Source: Neocallimastix lanati (nom. inval.) (taxonomy: Eukaryota; Neocallimastigomycota; Neocallimastigomycetes; Neocallimastigales; Neocallimastigaceae). From it: 64,000 nt of DNA. The stretch is from NCBI GenBank assembly GCA_016946835.1, contig JACVTC010000028.1:413501-477500 (forward strand), in the 5' to 3' direction. The translations under genes were made by a program, and so were the position numbers. The notes beneath the pieces were generated by a model. That model ran no database searches. It was not told the origin of the DNA and saw only the letters and a list, made by a program, of their open reading frames with translations. Below, in pieces: positions 1 to 12,829 of this stretch (the first letter of the stretch is position 1; each line of letters begins with the position of its first letter).

Positions 1-37
1 TCGGGCCCTGTAACGAATCTAAGAATTTCAGAAATTA

Positions 38-106
38 GAACTACAGTCTAGTGGTTTGTTATATTGACCATGACCAATACTGCATGCCTTTTCGATTAAA
101 ATAATA
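38..106 (+). pseudogene. tRNA-like relic (A-box-like segment and anticodon-like hairpin)
   Basis: The piece contains CAGTCTAGTGGTT, which resembles a tRNA D-arm/A-box. It is followed by a TATTG...CAATA 5-bp stem and a degraded TTTTCGATT T-loop-like segment. The anticodon-like loop is 8 nt rather than 7, and neither the T stem nor the acceptor stem pairs, so this is not a working tRNA. It could be a tRNA pseudogene, the head of a tRNA-derived SINE, or chance similarity. Confidence 0.2.
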
Positions 107-202
107 ATATTAAAAATGATTAATAATTTTGTGAGATACAATTTCATACATTTAATTATGATTTTTTAATAAAATAAAATAATAAAATATAAAAAAAAAA
201 AA

Positions 203-284
203 AACACTAATAGTTGGATCAAACCTATGAAGTTTAGGCTGAAATCCTAATCACTAACCACTTAGAAAAATTCCTTATTATTAC
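203..284 (-). pseudogene. tRNA-like relic or tRNA-derived SINE head
   Basis: On the minus strand, CTAAGTGGTTAG resembles a D-arm with A box. Next come a perfect 5-bp anticodon-like stem (TTAGG/CCTAA) around the 7-nt loop ATTTCAG, a B-box-like GGTTTGATCC, and then a run of 14 T that could act as a Pol III terminator. If read as a tRNA the anticodon would be UUC (Glu). The T stem is disrupted and I see no acceptor pairing, so a relic or SINE head fits better than a functional gene. Confidence 0.3.
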
Positions 285-796
285 TAATTCGTTGCAATAA
301 ATAATATTTTTGATAAGAATAAAGTCTTTCAGGCTATGTTCATTTTATATTATGCATGTTTGTTATTTATAAATTTACTACTCTACGTTTTTTGTATATT
401 CTTATTTTATTAAAATTTAGATTTTCTTATAAAAGTTATACATTTTATTAGGAATATATTTTATATTAAACTATATTATATATATATATATTATTATTAT
501 TATTATTTTTTATAAATTTACATAATAAGAGTTATATATGATATATGTAATATCAATAATGCACATATAAATATATATAATATTTTTAATATAAGAATTA
601 AAATTTATTATCAAATTATTTTCATTAAAAAGTGGAAAAAAAATTTTAGTTCTTGTATAGATTTTCTCATAATTATCGAATTATTATTTTCATTAAATTT
701 ACAAATATCAATCATTGTTTTTTTATCTTAATATAATTTTTTTTTCTTTTAGATCAGATATTATTAAAATTGAAATAATATAATATATGTTATAAG

Positions 797-930
797 TCAA
801 GAATTTAGGTTTTATAATTATGTCAACTTTATTAATATATTTTTATGATAAAGAGTTACTAGCACTTAATTATTCTAAATTAAATGCTTTTATATTAATA
901 CATTATGGCTAATACATTATTTATATTACA
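797..930. repeat. Dispersed repeat R1, copy 1
   Basis: About 130 bp that match 15153-15295 at roughly three quarters identity by eye. Both share the core ATGATAAAGAGTTACTAG and, further on, a TTAATACATT(A/G)TGGCT block. The match is well above what shared A+T content would give. Class unknown; it may be part of the same element family as the neighbouring relic at 1190-1905. Confidence 0.55.
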
Positions 931-1155
931 TTACATTTTATTACATTAATCTCATATTCACATATTATAACATCATATTCACATATTCTAACAATATATA
1001 ATATAATTAATGAATTATTTTATTTATTTTAAATATATTTCTAAACTAATTTTTTTTCTTCTTTTTACTTTTCTTTATTACATCATTAAGAAATTAAAAT
1101 TTTGATATAAAAAATATATTTACCATCTCATCTTAAAATATACACAATTCTCATT

Positions 1156-1189
<34 letters not shown>

Positions 1190-1192
<3 letters not shown>

Positions 1193-1408
1193 GATTGAAC
1201 ATATTAGATGTGGACGTAAATTTGATATAAAAATCTTATAATAAGAGTAATATTTTGTCAGTAGAACACATCCATCTTACTATACTTTTTATGGTGAGTG
1301 AGTGCAACCAGCAAATCTCACTTTATATATTGGATTCTTTCATATCATAAATTTGATAAATTTTGACAGTAATTCATTCAAATTGTTGATGAAAATTTAA
1401 TTAATTTA

Positions 1409-1454
<46 letters not shown>

Positions 1455-1908
1455 ATTGTTCATGAGAAACTATCGAATATTTCTGATAATATAGACGAAA
1501 AATTTTGAAGATAATATTAATATTTACATATCGCATCTCCTTCTTAGGGGAAATACAATATTTTAAAATCTTATTAATTAACTCTGGAGAAAGAAGACAC
1601 TTTATTAATAAAATTTTTCAATCACATTCGAAGATAGTCTTCTTTCATGATTTCATATTTTATAGGTTTTGCAAAAATACCTTATTAAATGTTATGTTAT
1701 TGGTAATTAGTAATTTTTACACTTGTATCAATTAGTATTATCATACTATTGGATTTTATTGTTGTCATGAGTATCGATGAACTCATAAAGCACAGAAGAA
1801 AATTCTGATACAATTTAGAATGATAATGTTCATATTAATTCACAAGGAGGTATCATCGATGAATGGAAAGAGTTAGAGGCCCTTTCATCGTTGAAACTCA
1901 TAACTTTT
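1190..1908 (+). mobile_element. Decayed repeat or transposon copy, family T, copy 1
   Basis: This segment aligns over several hundred bases with the reverse complement of 63590-64000. Shared blocks include TTGTTCATGAGAAA, a CATCTCCTTCTT-like block, TTTTTCAATCAC and GAGTTAGAGGC near the 3' end. A homopolymer T tract has expanded inside it. The matched stretches look formerly coding, but this copy is broken in many places. I cannot name the family from sequence alone. Confidence 0.5.
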
Positions 1909-1923
1909 TTTTTTTTTTTTTTT

Positions 1924-2168
1924 AATATTAATATAAAATTTTTATTTTTATTTATTTTTAATAAAATATTAATAAATAATATTTATTCTTTGTCTGACAA
2001 AAAAAATTATTATATTATGTAAGAAGTCAGTAATCTCCATATAGAAAATATTAATATAAAATTTTTATTTATATTTATTTGTAAATTAATAAATAAAATT
2101 TATTCTTAGACTAACAAAAAAAAATTATTATTTTATGAAAGAATTCAGTAATCTCCATTTAGGGAATA
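1924..2168. repeat. Direct tandem duplication, about 122 bp x 2
   Basis: Two adjacent units, 1924-2047 and 2048-2168, each run from ATATTAATATAAAATTTTTATT to a CAGTAATCTCCAT block. They differ by small substitutions and indels. No coding potential. Confidence 0.7.
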
Positions 2169-2546
2169 TTATTACTATTATTACTATATTACCTTAAACA
2201 AAAAGTGATTATTAAATATCAATATATATGATATTATAATATATAAAAAAATCTAAAAATTCCAAAAGGATTGTGTTTGAATATTATATTTATCATATTA
2301 TTTCGATAATACGTTAATATTAATATAAAATATAAAAAAAAAAAAAAAAGTTATAAATAAATAAAATTATTACCGCATTTAATAAAACATTGTGTAATAA
2401 ATATATTGATATAATGTATATAATTTATCATTATATTATAAATAGAAGAATAAAATATGTTTACATAAAGTTTTGAGTTAATATTGTAACAAAGTGATAT
2501 ATATAATTTTCCATAGATTTCAATATTTAAATTCTAGAAGTAAAAT

Positions 2547-2581
<35 letters not shown>

Positions 2582-2924
2582 TAATTTTTGTTTAATTATT
2601 TTTATTATTTTTTCTTTTCAAACTTCCCTACTCCGTAGTAATTACATATTCCTAATAGTACTAATAATCCTATATTAAAATAATATTGTAATAGGAAAAC
2701 AGCATATATGAATTATCTTACTGGTCATTAGTAAGTCTCATTATTAATGATCATCAACTATTAATAATATAAAAAATATTATAGTAATATATATATATAT
2801 ATATATATATTTATATTTATAATTTTTTTATAATAAAAGAATAAATTTATATATCTAGTTGTAATGACCCATTGATTATCAAAAAAAAAAAAAATTTTCA
2901 AAAAATGATGTAAAATTAATATTA

Positions 2925-3260
2925 ATATATATATTTGGTAGCTGGACCAAGGTCAGAATATATTCATGGGATTTTGTTCTTCTACTGGTTTCCATGTATT
3001 AAGGGTTTTTGGCCTAACTAGGAAGAAATATTTATACAAGACAAATACAGCTAATAATTTGATTCCTCATTAGTCATTGGTAAAATGCTATGCCTTAATA
3101 ATGCCATTATGGCAAAAAAAAATCTTGCTTAATTAGTTTTATCTAGGGAAAGAATGAGAATATCAAATTGATAAGACAATTAAAGTAAATAACTTACTAC
3201 CAAACATAAATGGAAAAAGTTTAAAAGTCGTATTTCCCTCTTCTCACTTTATTTCCTTGT
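2925..3260 (+). pseudogene. Decayed coding-like stretch of unknown origin
   Basis: The island has clearly higher complexity and G+C than its surroundings. One plus-strand frame reads for long runs with a normal amino-acid mixture (for example FCSSTGFHVLRVFGLTRKK at about 2970-3030) and is interrupted several times. I do not recognise a domain. It could be a transposon remnant or a dead host gene. Confidence 0.3.
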
Positions 3261-3439
3261 CTAAAAAAAAATTCTTAATACTAAAAAATATACTAATAAT
3301 TTAATTATTTTAACATATAGTTAATTATAAATAAAAGTAATATTATAAAAGTTAAAGATTTATGTAATTTGATGATAAAAAGGTCATATTATACAACTAA
3401 TTAAATATTTTTTAAAAAAAAATAAATATATATATAAAA

Positions 3440-3598
3440 AATAATTGAATAATAAATAAATAATAAATAATAAATAATAAATAATAAATAATAAATAATA
3501 AATAATAAATAATAAATAATAAATAATAAATAATAAATAATTGAATAATAAATAATAAATAATAAATAGTTGAATAATAAATAATAAGTAATAAAAAA
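3440..3598. repeat. (AATAAAT)n microsatellite
   Basis: About 150 bp of near-perfect AATAAAT-type repeats. The two overlapping minus-strand reading frames through it give only Leu/Ile/Tyr/Phe strings and are not genes. Confidence 0.9.
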
Positions 3599-4290
3599 TA
3601 AAAAAAAAAAAAAATAAAATCATTATTTAGATAAATTATAATAATTAAAATAAAATACATAACATAAACTATTTAGATATATAAAATGATTTGATAATAT
3701 TTAACTTAAATTGTAAGATAAAAACAAAATATATAAATTATTTTTTTTTTATTTCCCATAAATAATTTTATGTAATTTAATAGTATTTTCATATTTATCT
3801 TATTTAAAAAAGTGATAAGTAAAAACTAATAAATAGTTTTTAATAAATGAATATTATATATATATATATGTATATTTATTGAGATTTGCACAATTTAAAT
3901 AAATAAAATATTTGAGATTTATAATAATATCAGAATTGTATACTTTTTATTTTAATAATTAAATTTTAAATAATTTTTTTTATGATTAAAACCTTACAAA
4001 AAAATAAAAATAAAAATAAAAATAAAATAAAAAATAAGAATAGATATGTATTTATTTATATAGTTATACTATTAATTTTTTAATATATTCATCTAATTAT
4101 ATATTTATATAAATTTATAAGTTATCTTTATTTCATAATATTTATATTTCATTAATAATATGTGATAAAATAAAATTACTATTTAATATTAAATATGTTG
4201 TTTAATTATTTGATTCATTCCATTCATTTGTATATATTTTATTATTATACTTTTTATTTATTTTTAATTATATAAAAATCATATAAAATA

Positions 4291-4322
<32 letters not shown>

Positions 4323-6557
4323 GAAGATTAGTAATAACCTAAATATGAAACTCTACAAGAAAGATATGAATAATTCATTCTAATAATTAAAATTTTCTTT
4401 AAACGATTTCAAAAACTAAATATTAATTATAGTTATTTATCTATCAACAAAATGCATTCAATATATTAGTTTATAATATGTATATAAAAATTTTTTCTTT
4501 TTTTATATTTAATATTTGGTCTAAGTATCTTTTAAATTACCTGTGGGAAAAAAAAGTACGAGTATTTAAGCTATTCTATAAAAGAAAATTGTAAAACTTT
4601 TATCTTCATTTCCAAAAAAATAGTTGTAAAAAATTTTTTTTTTGAAAAATTGAAGGATATATTCATTTAAAAAAAATTTTTTTTTAATTCAAATATATTT
4701 AATCGTACTGAATATAATTATTAATGACTTTATTTATCAGTAACAATTTTATTATCTATAAATAATAGTTATTATAAACATTATTAACAATTATTCTTTT
4801 AATATATACGAGACTACATAACTTTAGTTATGTTCTGCTGTAGATATACTGTAAATTTGTATATATTAATGGATTTTTTTTTCAACTTAACTTTATTTAA
4901 AAGTATTATATTTAGTAAAAAATAGTATAAGAATATTATAATAGAGTTTAATATATGCGATTATATTAATAATAACAATCAATGTATATAATTATATTAA
5001 ATATGGCTATATTATGATATATTTAAAATATTGTATAAAATAATAATAAAAGAATAAACTATGTTTGATAAAAGTAACATTAAAATTCATATATATTAAT
5101 ATATTTGATATGAAAGTATAATTATTATAATCAATTATATATATATATTACTTTAAATGCTTTTTTATTAACAAAATATATTTATGAATATATAGATAAG
5201 TATTAATAATACAAAAAAATTCTTTTATTTTATTTTTTTTTTTTAATTTAATTGTTAGAAGTTTATAGAGTGAAATTAAAAAATAAAATAAAATAAAATA
5301 ATAAAATATATTATAATAATGAATAGATTATTATAAATGAATAGATTATAATAAGTGAATATAAAAGTAATTAATATTATAAATATAAACTGTCTGTTTT
5401 ATTCTAAATAAAAAATCAAAACTATTTCCTTAACATTTTATTCGTTAATTTTTTTTTTTTTTTTAATTTTAATTTATTTTTTTTTTTACCTTTCAGAAAA
5501 AATTATCAATTATTAATAAAATAATAAATAATAAAATAATATAATAATAAAAATAATAAAATAAAATAAAAATGATAATAAAAATAAAATAAATAAATAA
5601 ATAAAAAATAAATAAATAATAAAGATAAAATAAAAAAGTAAACATAAATATTTTAGAATAAATAAAATGATGATAATAATAAATCATAAATTTAAAAAAA
5701 GAAAAAAAAAATATAATATAAAAATATTCAATTTTCACATAATATAATATAAAAAATATCATATTCTTTATTATAAATATTTTTATTGTATTTACTTTTT
5801 TTATTATTTTATATTTTTATGTCAATTTTAATAATATAACTTATTTTAATAATTTTAAAAATTTATTAAACTTTAAATCTTTTAATTTATGTTTAGTTGT
5901 AAATTATTACTTAGCATTAATTGCTTTAATCGTTTAGGAATCTACTCACCTAGAACTCTATCTATTCTAATGCTAATTTATTTCTTTTTTTTTTTTTTTT
6001 TAAAGACTTTGTCAAGATAGTATAAAAAAGGACTTTGTATGAGGAAACCATAAAATCCTTCAAGATTAGCCTTGGTTTAACAATGTTAGTCTTCTAAATT
6101 TTTCTGTATTTTGTTTTATATTTTTTTTTTTTTTTAATTTAAATAAAACATAAATTAATATATATAAATATATTATATTTTAATAAAAAAATAAAAATAA
6201 AAATTAAAATTTTTTATTAGGTTTAAAATACCTTTATATTAGAATACATTATTTATATATTATAATATTATATATAAATTTTAGTAATAATCTTTGGATT
6301 GTATTGTTCAATTTTAATTTATAATAAAATTTTTTTATAGTCTATTAATTCCAAAATAATAATAATAATAATAATAAATAAAATAATAATAATAATAATG
6401 ATATAAAACAATTTAAAATTAATATATTACATAACAATTTTCTTTTTTTTCTTTTTTTTTTTTAAGGCGGCAATTGTTGCGAACTTTAAACTTTATTTAT
6501 TTATTCATTCTTTTATTAATTCATTTATTAAATTACATTGAATATATTTTATTTTTT

Positions 6558-6590
<33 letters not shown>

Positions 6591-7445
6591 CACAGAATTA
6601 ATAAAAAATAATAAATAAATTTTTGATATAACTTGATTCTACTCTTAACTTTTTGGAAGAAACAATTATATATTTTTAATATTTTTATTTATTTAGTGAT
6701 AATTATTAATTATCAACGTAACAATTACACACCATAAAAATAATTTACATTTATACCAATTTATAATAAAGTTATCCTATAATAAAATATATATACATAA
6801 TAAAATATAATAAAATATAATAAATAATTGTAATAAAATAAAATGTTAATAAAATATAATAAATATAATAAAAGTAATTTAATATAATAAATTATTAATA
6901 ATACACAATGAATTTCATATTTTTATGATATCATTAATCTCCTAAGTTCTAATGATATTTTCACAAGCCACAATTACAATTATCAATTTGCAATAAACAT
7001 AATTTTTTAATATATTTATGTGTTTATAATAAGCTAATTTTTATATTAATTAAAGTTTTTATTTGTATTTTATATCAATATTATTGTCCAAATTTAAACA
7101 TAACATAATATATTAGAGATAATTAATAATATATTCATAATTGTATATAATTATGTTATATTTATATTTATTCCATGGAAAAATAATTAGAGCAATATCA
7201 AAAATAATCATCTACCAAAATTTTCAATAAATTCATTTTTTTTTAATATATTACATAACTTAAAAAAAATACTTGGAAAGTTGGAAAAATATATATTTAA
7301 ATTAATAATTTTTAATATATTAATATTATATAATTAATATGTATTATAATAGAACGAAAGGTTAGATTAATATTTTTGAATATTTTTCCATTTAATATGT
7401 AAAAATATAATAATAAAATTTATTAATACATTTTAATATATTTTC

Positions 7446-7476
<31 letters not shown>

Positions 7477-8166
7477 TTTTTTTTTTCTTTAAATTTTAAT
7501 ATTTTATCTATTTTTCATTTTTTCATTTTTTCATTTTTCCATTTTTACATAAATCAAAGTAAAAAAAAATAAGAAAAAGAAAAAATTAGTAATATATCAT
7601 TACTTCATTCTTTTTTTTTATTTACTTAAATTTTAATCATGTTCAATTAAATAATATATAATATATAATATATATATATATATTTTTTTACTAATGTTGT
7701 TTTTGTTTTTACTGCATTTTCAGCATTGATGCTCCTTGGTTACTCTTTATTACTAATAATATTGTTTTAACTTTCTTTATCTACTAAATTTTATATCATA
7801 TTCAAATTAAAAAAAAAAAATTTTTTTTTTTTTTTTTTACTAAATTTTCATTTTCACTTTCACTTTCATATATATTATTTTAAATACTTTACCTCAGCTT
7901 AAACTCACAACTTTATTAAAAATTCTTTTAATTAATTGTTAATCTTTCATCATTAATTTGCAAAAAAAAAAAAAAAAAAAGATCAAAATCAAAAAAATTT
8001 CATCATTAACCTTTCTCTAATTTCTTTTTTATTTAGAAATTTATTTATTTTAATTTTTTATAAATATAGATTAGATTAATTTATGGTTTTTAAATTATAT
8101 GGTTTAATTAATAAATAACTAAATTCGTAATTATTATAAAATTAAAATTCATCAAAAATAATTTAA

Positions 8167-8210
<44 letters not shown>

Positions 8211-8639
8211 AGGAAGAGAATATTACTTCCATTGCTTTATTTATTATTTTACTTATTATTATTTTATTAATAAAAAATACATTTTATATATTTATATATT
8301 AATTGAAAAAAAAAAAAGAAATAAATACATATTATTATTTTTAGATATATTATTTATTTCACTATTTTAATTTCAAATGAAATAAAATATAAAATTATTA
8401 AAAATAAATCTTTTACACAAATAATATAACTTTTATTAAAAATTAATACGAATAATAAAATTAATATAATTAATGAATATATAATAAGAATTTTTAAAAG
8501 TAATTATGAATTATGGTATAATAATAATATTCTACTGAAATCATTTCTATCAAATATTTATATATATATATATATAATAAAATAAAACAAAGTAGTAATT
8601 TATATTGAATAGATAGTTATTGTAGTCGTTAAAAACTCT

Positions 8640-9060
8640 CTCTTAAACCAAGTTATAAATACTGTTAATAGAATCAATTTCTTATTTTGATTTTGTGATT
8701 AATGATCTAGGCAAAAGAAATTCTCCTTCGCTATATCAGTTCGATATTGACTCTCTTTGGTTGTAAAGGATCCCATTTTAATATACTAATCAAAAAAGTA
8801 ATTGATCATGGCAACTAATGATAGGTCAGATATTCCACTATGCTGACTATATTATGGAACAGTAGATTTTTACTTCCAAACGAAAGTAAAAATAAAAAAG
8901 TTTTTTTTTAAAGAAAAAAAAAAGAAAGAAAAAAGTCATTAATGAAATCATTTAGGATTTCAATCTAACAAACTTTTTCATGTTTTCTTGAGCTAATTTA
9001 TTCAATGATGTGAAATAGATTTCTTTAATCCAAAAGTCTTATTATTCAATAATTAGATAC
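8640..9060 (+). pseudogene. Decayed coding-like stretch
   Basis: An island of mixed composition. One plus-strand frame contains runs such as FDFVINDLGKRNSPSLYQF at about 8690-8745 and is broken repeatedly further on. Family not recognised. It may belong to the same class of old repeats seen elsewhere in the first 15 kb. Confidence 0.25.
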
Positions 9061-9625
9061 TTTTTTCCAATTACAAATACATTTCTTTTTTGTAAAAATG
9101 TATAGTAATCAGTAATGGAAAAAGATATATAAGCCTTATAATAGTGTATAAATACTAATTAAAGTATTCCTTATAATACAACCTTTTATACAAGATAATA
9201 TGTTCTTCCATCAATATATATACCATATATATTATTTTTGCATTTATTAATTATGTCATAGATATATATATGTACTAAATAAAATAGATGTAGAAATCAT
9301 ATTCCATTTGAATTTTTTTTTTAAAAGTTTGCTATTAAAATTTTCATGAACTTTCAATGTGATGGTAAAGATTAGTTAAACAATAATGAAATTCGTGGTA
9401 GGTGTTTTCAATTTCATAAGTTTTATGAGTATATTAAAAATTGAAACTGAATCATAATCTAGAAATAATTTTTATATATTACTATCTAATTCATAAATTT
9501 TTTTTTTCTTTTTACTAAAGTATTTTTTTTTTACTTTTTAAAAAAAATTTTTATGAAATTTTTATAATAATAGTATTACAAAAAAAAAAAAAAAAGAAAA
9601 AAAAAAAAAAGAATAAACTATTTTA

Positions 9626-9678
9626 TGAATTTTGAGGATGAAAGAGCCTCAGCATTTTTCTCATTCATCTTAAATAAA
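9626..9678 (-). mobile_element. Family T fragment (3' tip only)
   Basis: On the minus strand this segment resembles the 3' end of family T copies 1 and 2: a GAATG..AAA...GAGG(C/T) core followed by TCATCCTCAAA, against TCATCGTTGAAA in copy 1. It lies directly after the stop codon of the Cys-rich protein gene, so it falls in that gene's 3' untranslated region. Only about 50 bp are recognisable. Confidence 0.4.
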
Positions 9679-9707
9679 TTGATATAATTAATATATAAAA
9701 AAAAAAG

Positions 9708-10403
9708 TTATGATTCACAGCAAGTGAAACATAAAAATATACGAAAAATCAGAGAAAATGGATTAAGAGAAACTCCAATTCTTTTTAATATAATGAATAT
9801 TAAAATAACAATAGAGAATAACATAATAGCAAAAAATATCTTATTTGATCTAATTATACCCTTTAAACTTTTATCAGATTCAGTTTTACATACTTTCGTT
9901 TCACAGACATTCGAAGCACAATCACCATTGTTTTCACAAACATAGCCATCATCTTTGCCGCAATGAACAAAAGGTTTTTCTTTAGTAATTAATGATATCA
10001 ATGAATTATGGTAAGCAAGCTTACAAACTTCAACATCTATCGATTCATTTTCAACACAAACATTACTCCTACACTTATGAGTTAGGCAATTGGAATCTTT
10101 TGAACACTTTTTAGTGGTACATAGACCTTCATCAACACTCTCTTTGGTACAATATTTAGGAATTAGAGTTTCAGTTTTTCCTTTTATATTATCAAATCGA
10201 ATAGTTTCAGAATCTGTACTATTAGTTCTATAAGAACATTCAGTTCCACGGCAGTAAACCTTATATTTACATAAATCTATTTCATTACTTCCTCCACATT
10301 CAGTATCGATTAATGAAAGATCATATTTATATATATATTTTCCAAGTACAGCACCAATAATTATGGTATTATAGACTAAGATATAGATGTAAAAATTCTT
10401 CAT
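9708..10403 (-). CDS. Cys-rich single-pass membrane protein, hypothetical
   Basis: A 231-residue intronless protein. Residues 1-20 form a hydrophobic signal peptide. Residues 36-172 are an extracellular domain rich in paired cysteines, with two similar C-x4-5-C-x3-4-C-x4-C repeats: C100/C106/C111/C116 and C156/C162/C167/C172. A transmembrane helix lies at about 187-207, followed by a short tail ending in CFTCCES, whose clustered cysteines could be lipid-modified. The spacing recalls small disulfide-knot modules such as the Dickkopf or EB type, but I assign no homology. The topology suggests a surface protein; the ligand is unknown. The start is the only Met giving a full signal peptide. A repeat fragment sits just past the stop. 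Codon use and complexity mark it as a real gene against the spacer. Confidence 0.8.
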   Translation of the reverse strand: MKNFYIYILVYNTIIIGAVLGKYIYKYDLSLIDTECGGSNEIDLCKYKVYCRGTECSYRTNSTDSETIRFDNIKGKTETLIPKYCTKESVDEGLCTTKKCSKDSNCLTHKCRSNVCVENESIDVEVCKLAYHNSLISLITKEKPFVHCGKDDGYVCENNGDCASNVCETKVCKTESDKSLKGIIRSNKIFFAIMLFSIVILIFIILKRIGVSLNPFSLIFRIFLCFTCCES

Positions 10404-11377
10404 TTTTATAAAGTATATGTAATAAATTAAAAATTAATTATTTTGAAAATACTTTTTTTTTTTTTTTTTGTTTTTCATTTTCTTTTTTTTTTTTTTTTTT
10501 TAAGAATTATCGAATTTTTTTAAAATTGTATTTCAAAGAGCAAAAAAAAAAAAAAAAAAAATTATGGTCTTTTTTTTCTCTTTTTATAGTTTTTTTTATA
10601 AATTACTACTATTTAATATATGCATATTAAATAAATAAACTATTAAAAAAAAGTGATATTAATGTTTCAATATTATTTTTATGTATATATAGAATAAAAT
10701 TTTTTATATTTCCAAATTAGTTAAATTTTCAAAAGAATTAGTATCATTATCACAAATTAAAAATTTACTTGAAAAATTAAAATAAAGATTTTATTCTATA
10801 TATATTTCGATAATACTTGTAATATGCAAGAAGATTATTGAAAATATATTGTATATATATTTCTTGTTAATCTTTTAATCTACTGGCTTCGATATTGCTA
10901 ATTGCAAATCAATTATTTAAAAAAAAAAAGAAAAAAAAAATTTTTTTATAGATTCAAAGAATGCTATTCAAATAAAGTTTTAAATTAAAATTTTAACTTT
11001 TAATTAATTTATTACCAATCAATCTTTTAAATTAAAAATTCTTTGTTTAATTTAATTTTAATTTAGAATAAAAGATGGTTGTCATATATTAGAAATGATG
11101 TCATTATAAATAATCCAAACATAATAATGAACTACTTTATATATTAATAATATATTTAGAAATAAATAATTCTTACCAGTTCAATTTAAATTATATGGAT
11201 AAAATTTCTCAATGTCTTCTTTTATAATTAACAAAAACTTTTGTAAAATAAATAATAGTATAATATATAGTATTAACTCAAAAAATATCAAGAAACATAA
11301 TAAAAATAAAGCCCAAAATAAATAGTAAAAATAAAATAAAATAAATTATAAACAATATTATATAAGAAAGTATACAT

Positions 11378-11408
<31 letters not shown>

Positions 11409-12829
11409 TAAATAGTATACAATAAAATATATGAAAGTATATATCGAATAAAATAAAATAAAATATATAATAAAAAAATATTATATAACTTATAATATAT
11501 AATAAATGTATTTTACCATTAAATAATATATTAATAAAAACAAAAAAATTATATAGATCAAATATATATTAAAATATATTGAGAATAATATTTATAAGTA
11601 ATGGTAAATAAATTAAAAAGTGTAATATACATTGAAGTATATTAGTGATATAATATATTTACATTATATATTATATCTGTTTTATTTGAGAAAAATTTAT
11701 TTAATAGATATAAAACTTTACAATTGGACAAGGTTGAAATGAATTATATAAAATATATGAATATATGATATGAACTATAGTTATACATTAATTTTAAACA
11801 AGAAATTTAAAAATAAATAGTATTAAATATGTTATATATATATATATAACATATATATATATAAATTTTAATCATTAAAATATTCTTAGTATATGGAACT
11901 GGATAAACTCATATAAATAATTTATCCTGTATTCAAATATATATTGGAAATACTAAATAATGTATAAAATACAACCATTAAAATAAAATTTATTATAAAA
12001 ATAATAACGATTATAGTTATTTTCAAATTTTCTATTATATATTGTATCATATTATTTTAATTATTAAAGATGTATAAATATATTGGTTTTGGAATAAAAT
12101 ATACAAAATGATATTAAAATTTAATTTACTCCATAATTTTAAAAAGTTTAATTATTAATTATTGTACTAATATTTAATTATATGGTACATATATTAGAAT
12201 ATATTTACCAAATAATACATTTAATTCAAATTAATTTTTAATATAATCTCTGTATAATATTTTAATAAATATATTTTAATAGATCTAATATATTTTTGAA
12301 AATATTAAAATTTAAGATAAAAATACATTTGAAAAATATTAAAATATATTTAAAATATTTAAATATATATATATATAAATAAATAAGAAATATTATAATG
12401 AAGCTAATTTGCTATTCCTTAAAAACTTTTATATTCATATTTATTAAATATTATAAAAAAATTTTGTATGAAACCATTATTACAAGATATAAATATACTT
12501 TAATAATATATATAATTAAATATAAATAGTATATTTATTAATAATTAATTTTATTAAAGTTCATCTCAAGTTTTATTTTCCATTAGGTTTTTATGATACA
12601 AGATACTTTTTTTTTTTTTTTTTTTTTTTTTGTTGTTGTTGTTGTTAATTTATTAAAACTGTATTAAAAATAACATAAATCAGCATAGTTTTTTTGCATT
12701 CGTTGATTATTATTTATAATAATATATTCATCAATATTCAATATTATACTTTTTTTAAATATATATATATATTTTTTGCTAATATTTATCATTTAAGTAT
12801 TAAATCAATTATATGTTATAATTTTATAT
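10404..12829. other. A+T-rich spacer, no gene seen
   Basis: Mostly TA-rich low-complexity DNA with poly-A and poly-T runs. I find no coding signal, RNA gene or convincing repeat unit beyond simple (TA)n and AAAAT tracts. Confidence 0.7.

Larger units (their letters stand above)
1..9707. other. Gene-poor A+T-rich spacer with decayed repeats
   Basis: I find no intact gene in this stretch. It is mostly A/T homopolymers, TA runs and short AATAAAT or ATT microsatellites. Islands of higher complexity, listed separately, look like decayed repeats or tRNA-like pieces. Two smaller islands have no assignable identity: 5930-6100, where the minus strand stays open for about 30 codons at 6000-6095, and 7695-7790. 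Open frames elsewhere here are low-complexity Ile/Tyr/Phe/Leu strings read from repeats and are not believed. Confidence 0.7.

Noticed and set aside
1505-1735. Plus-strand 76-residue frame
   Set aside because: It falls within the decayed family T copy and is only a chance open piece of it.
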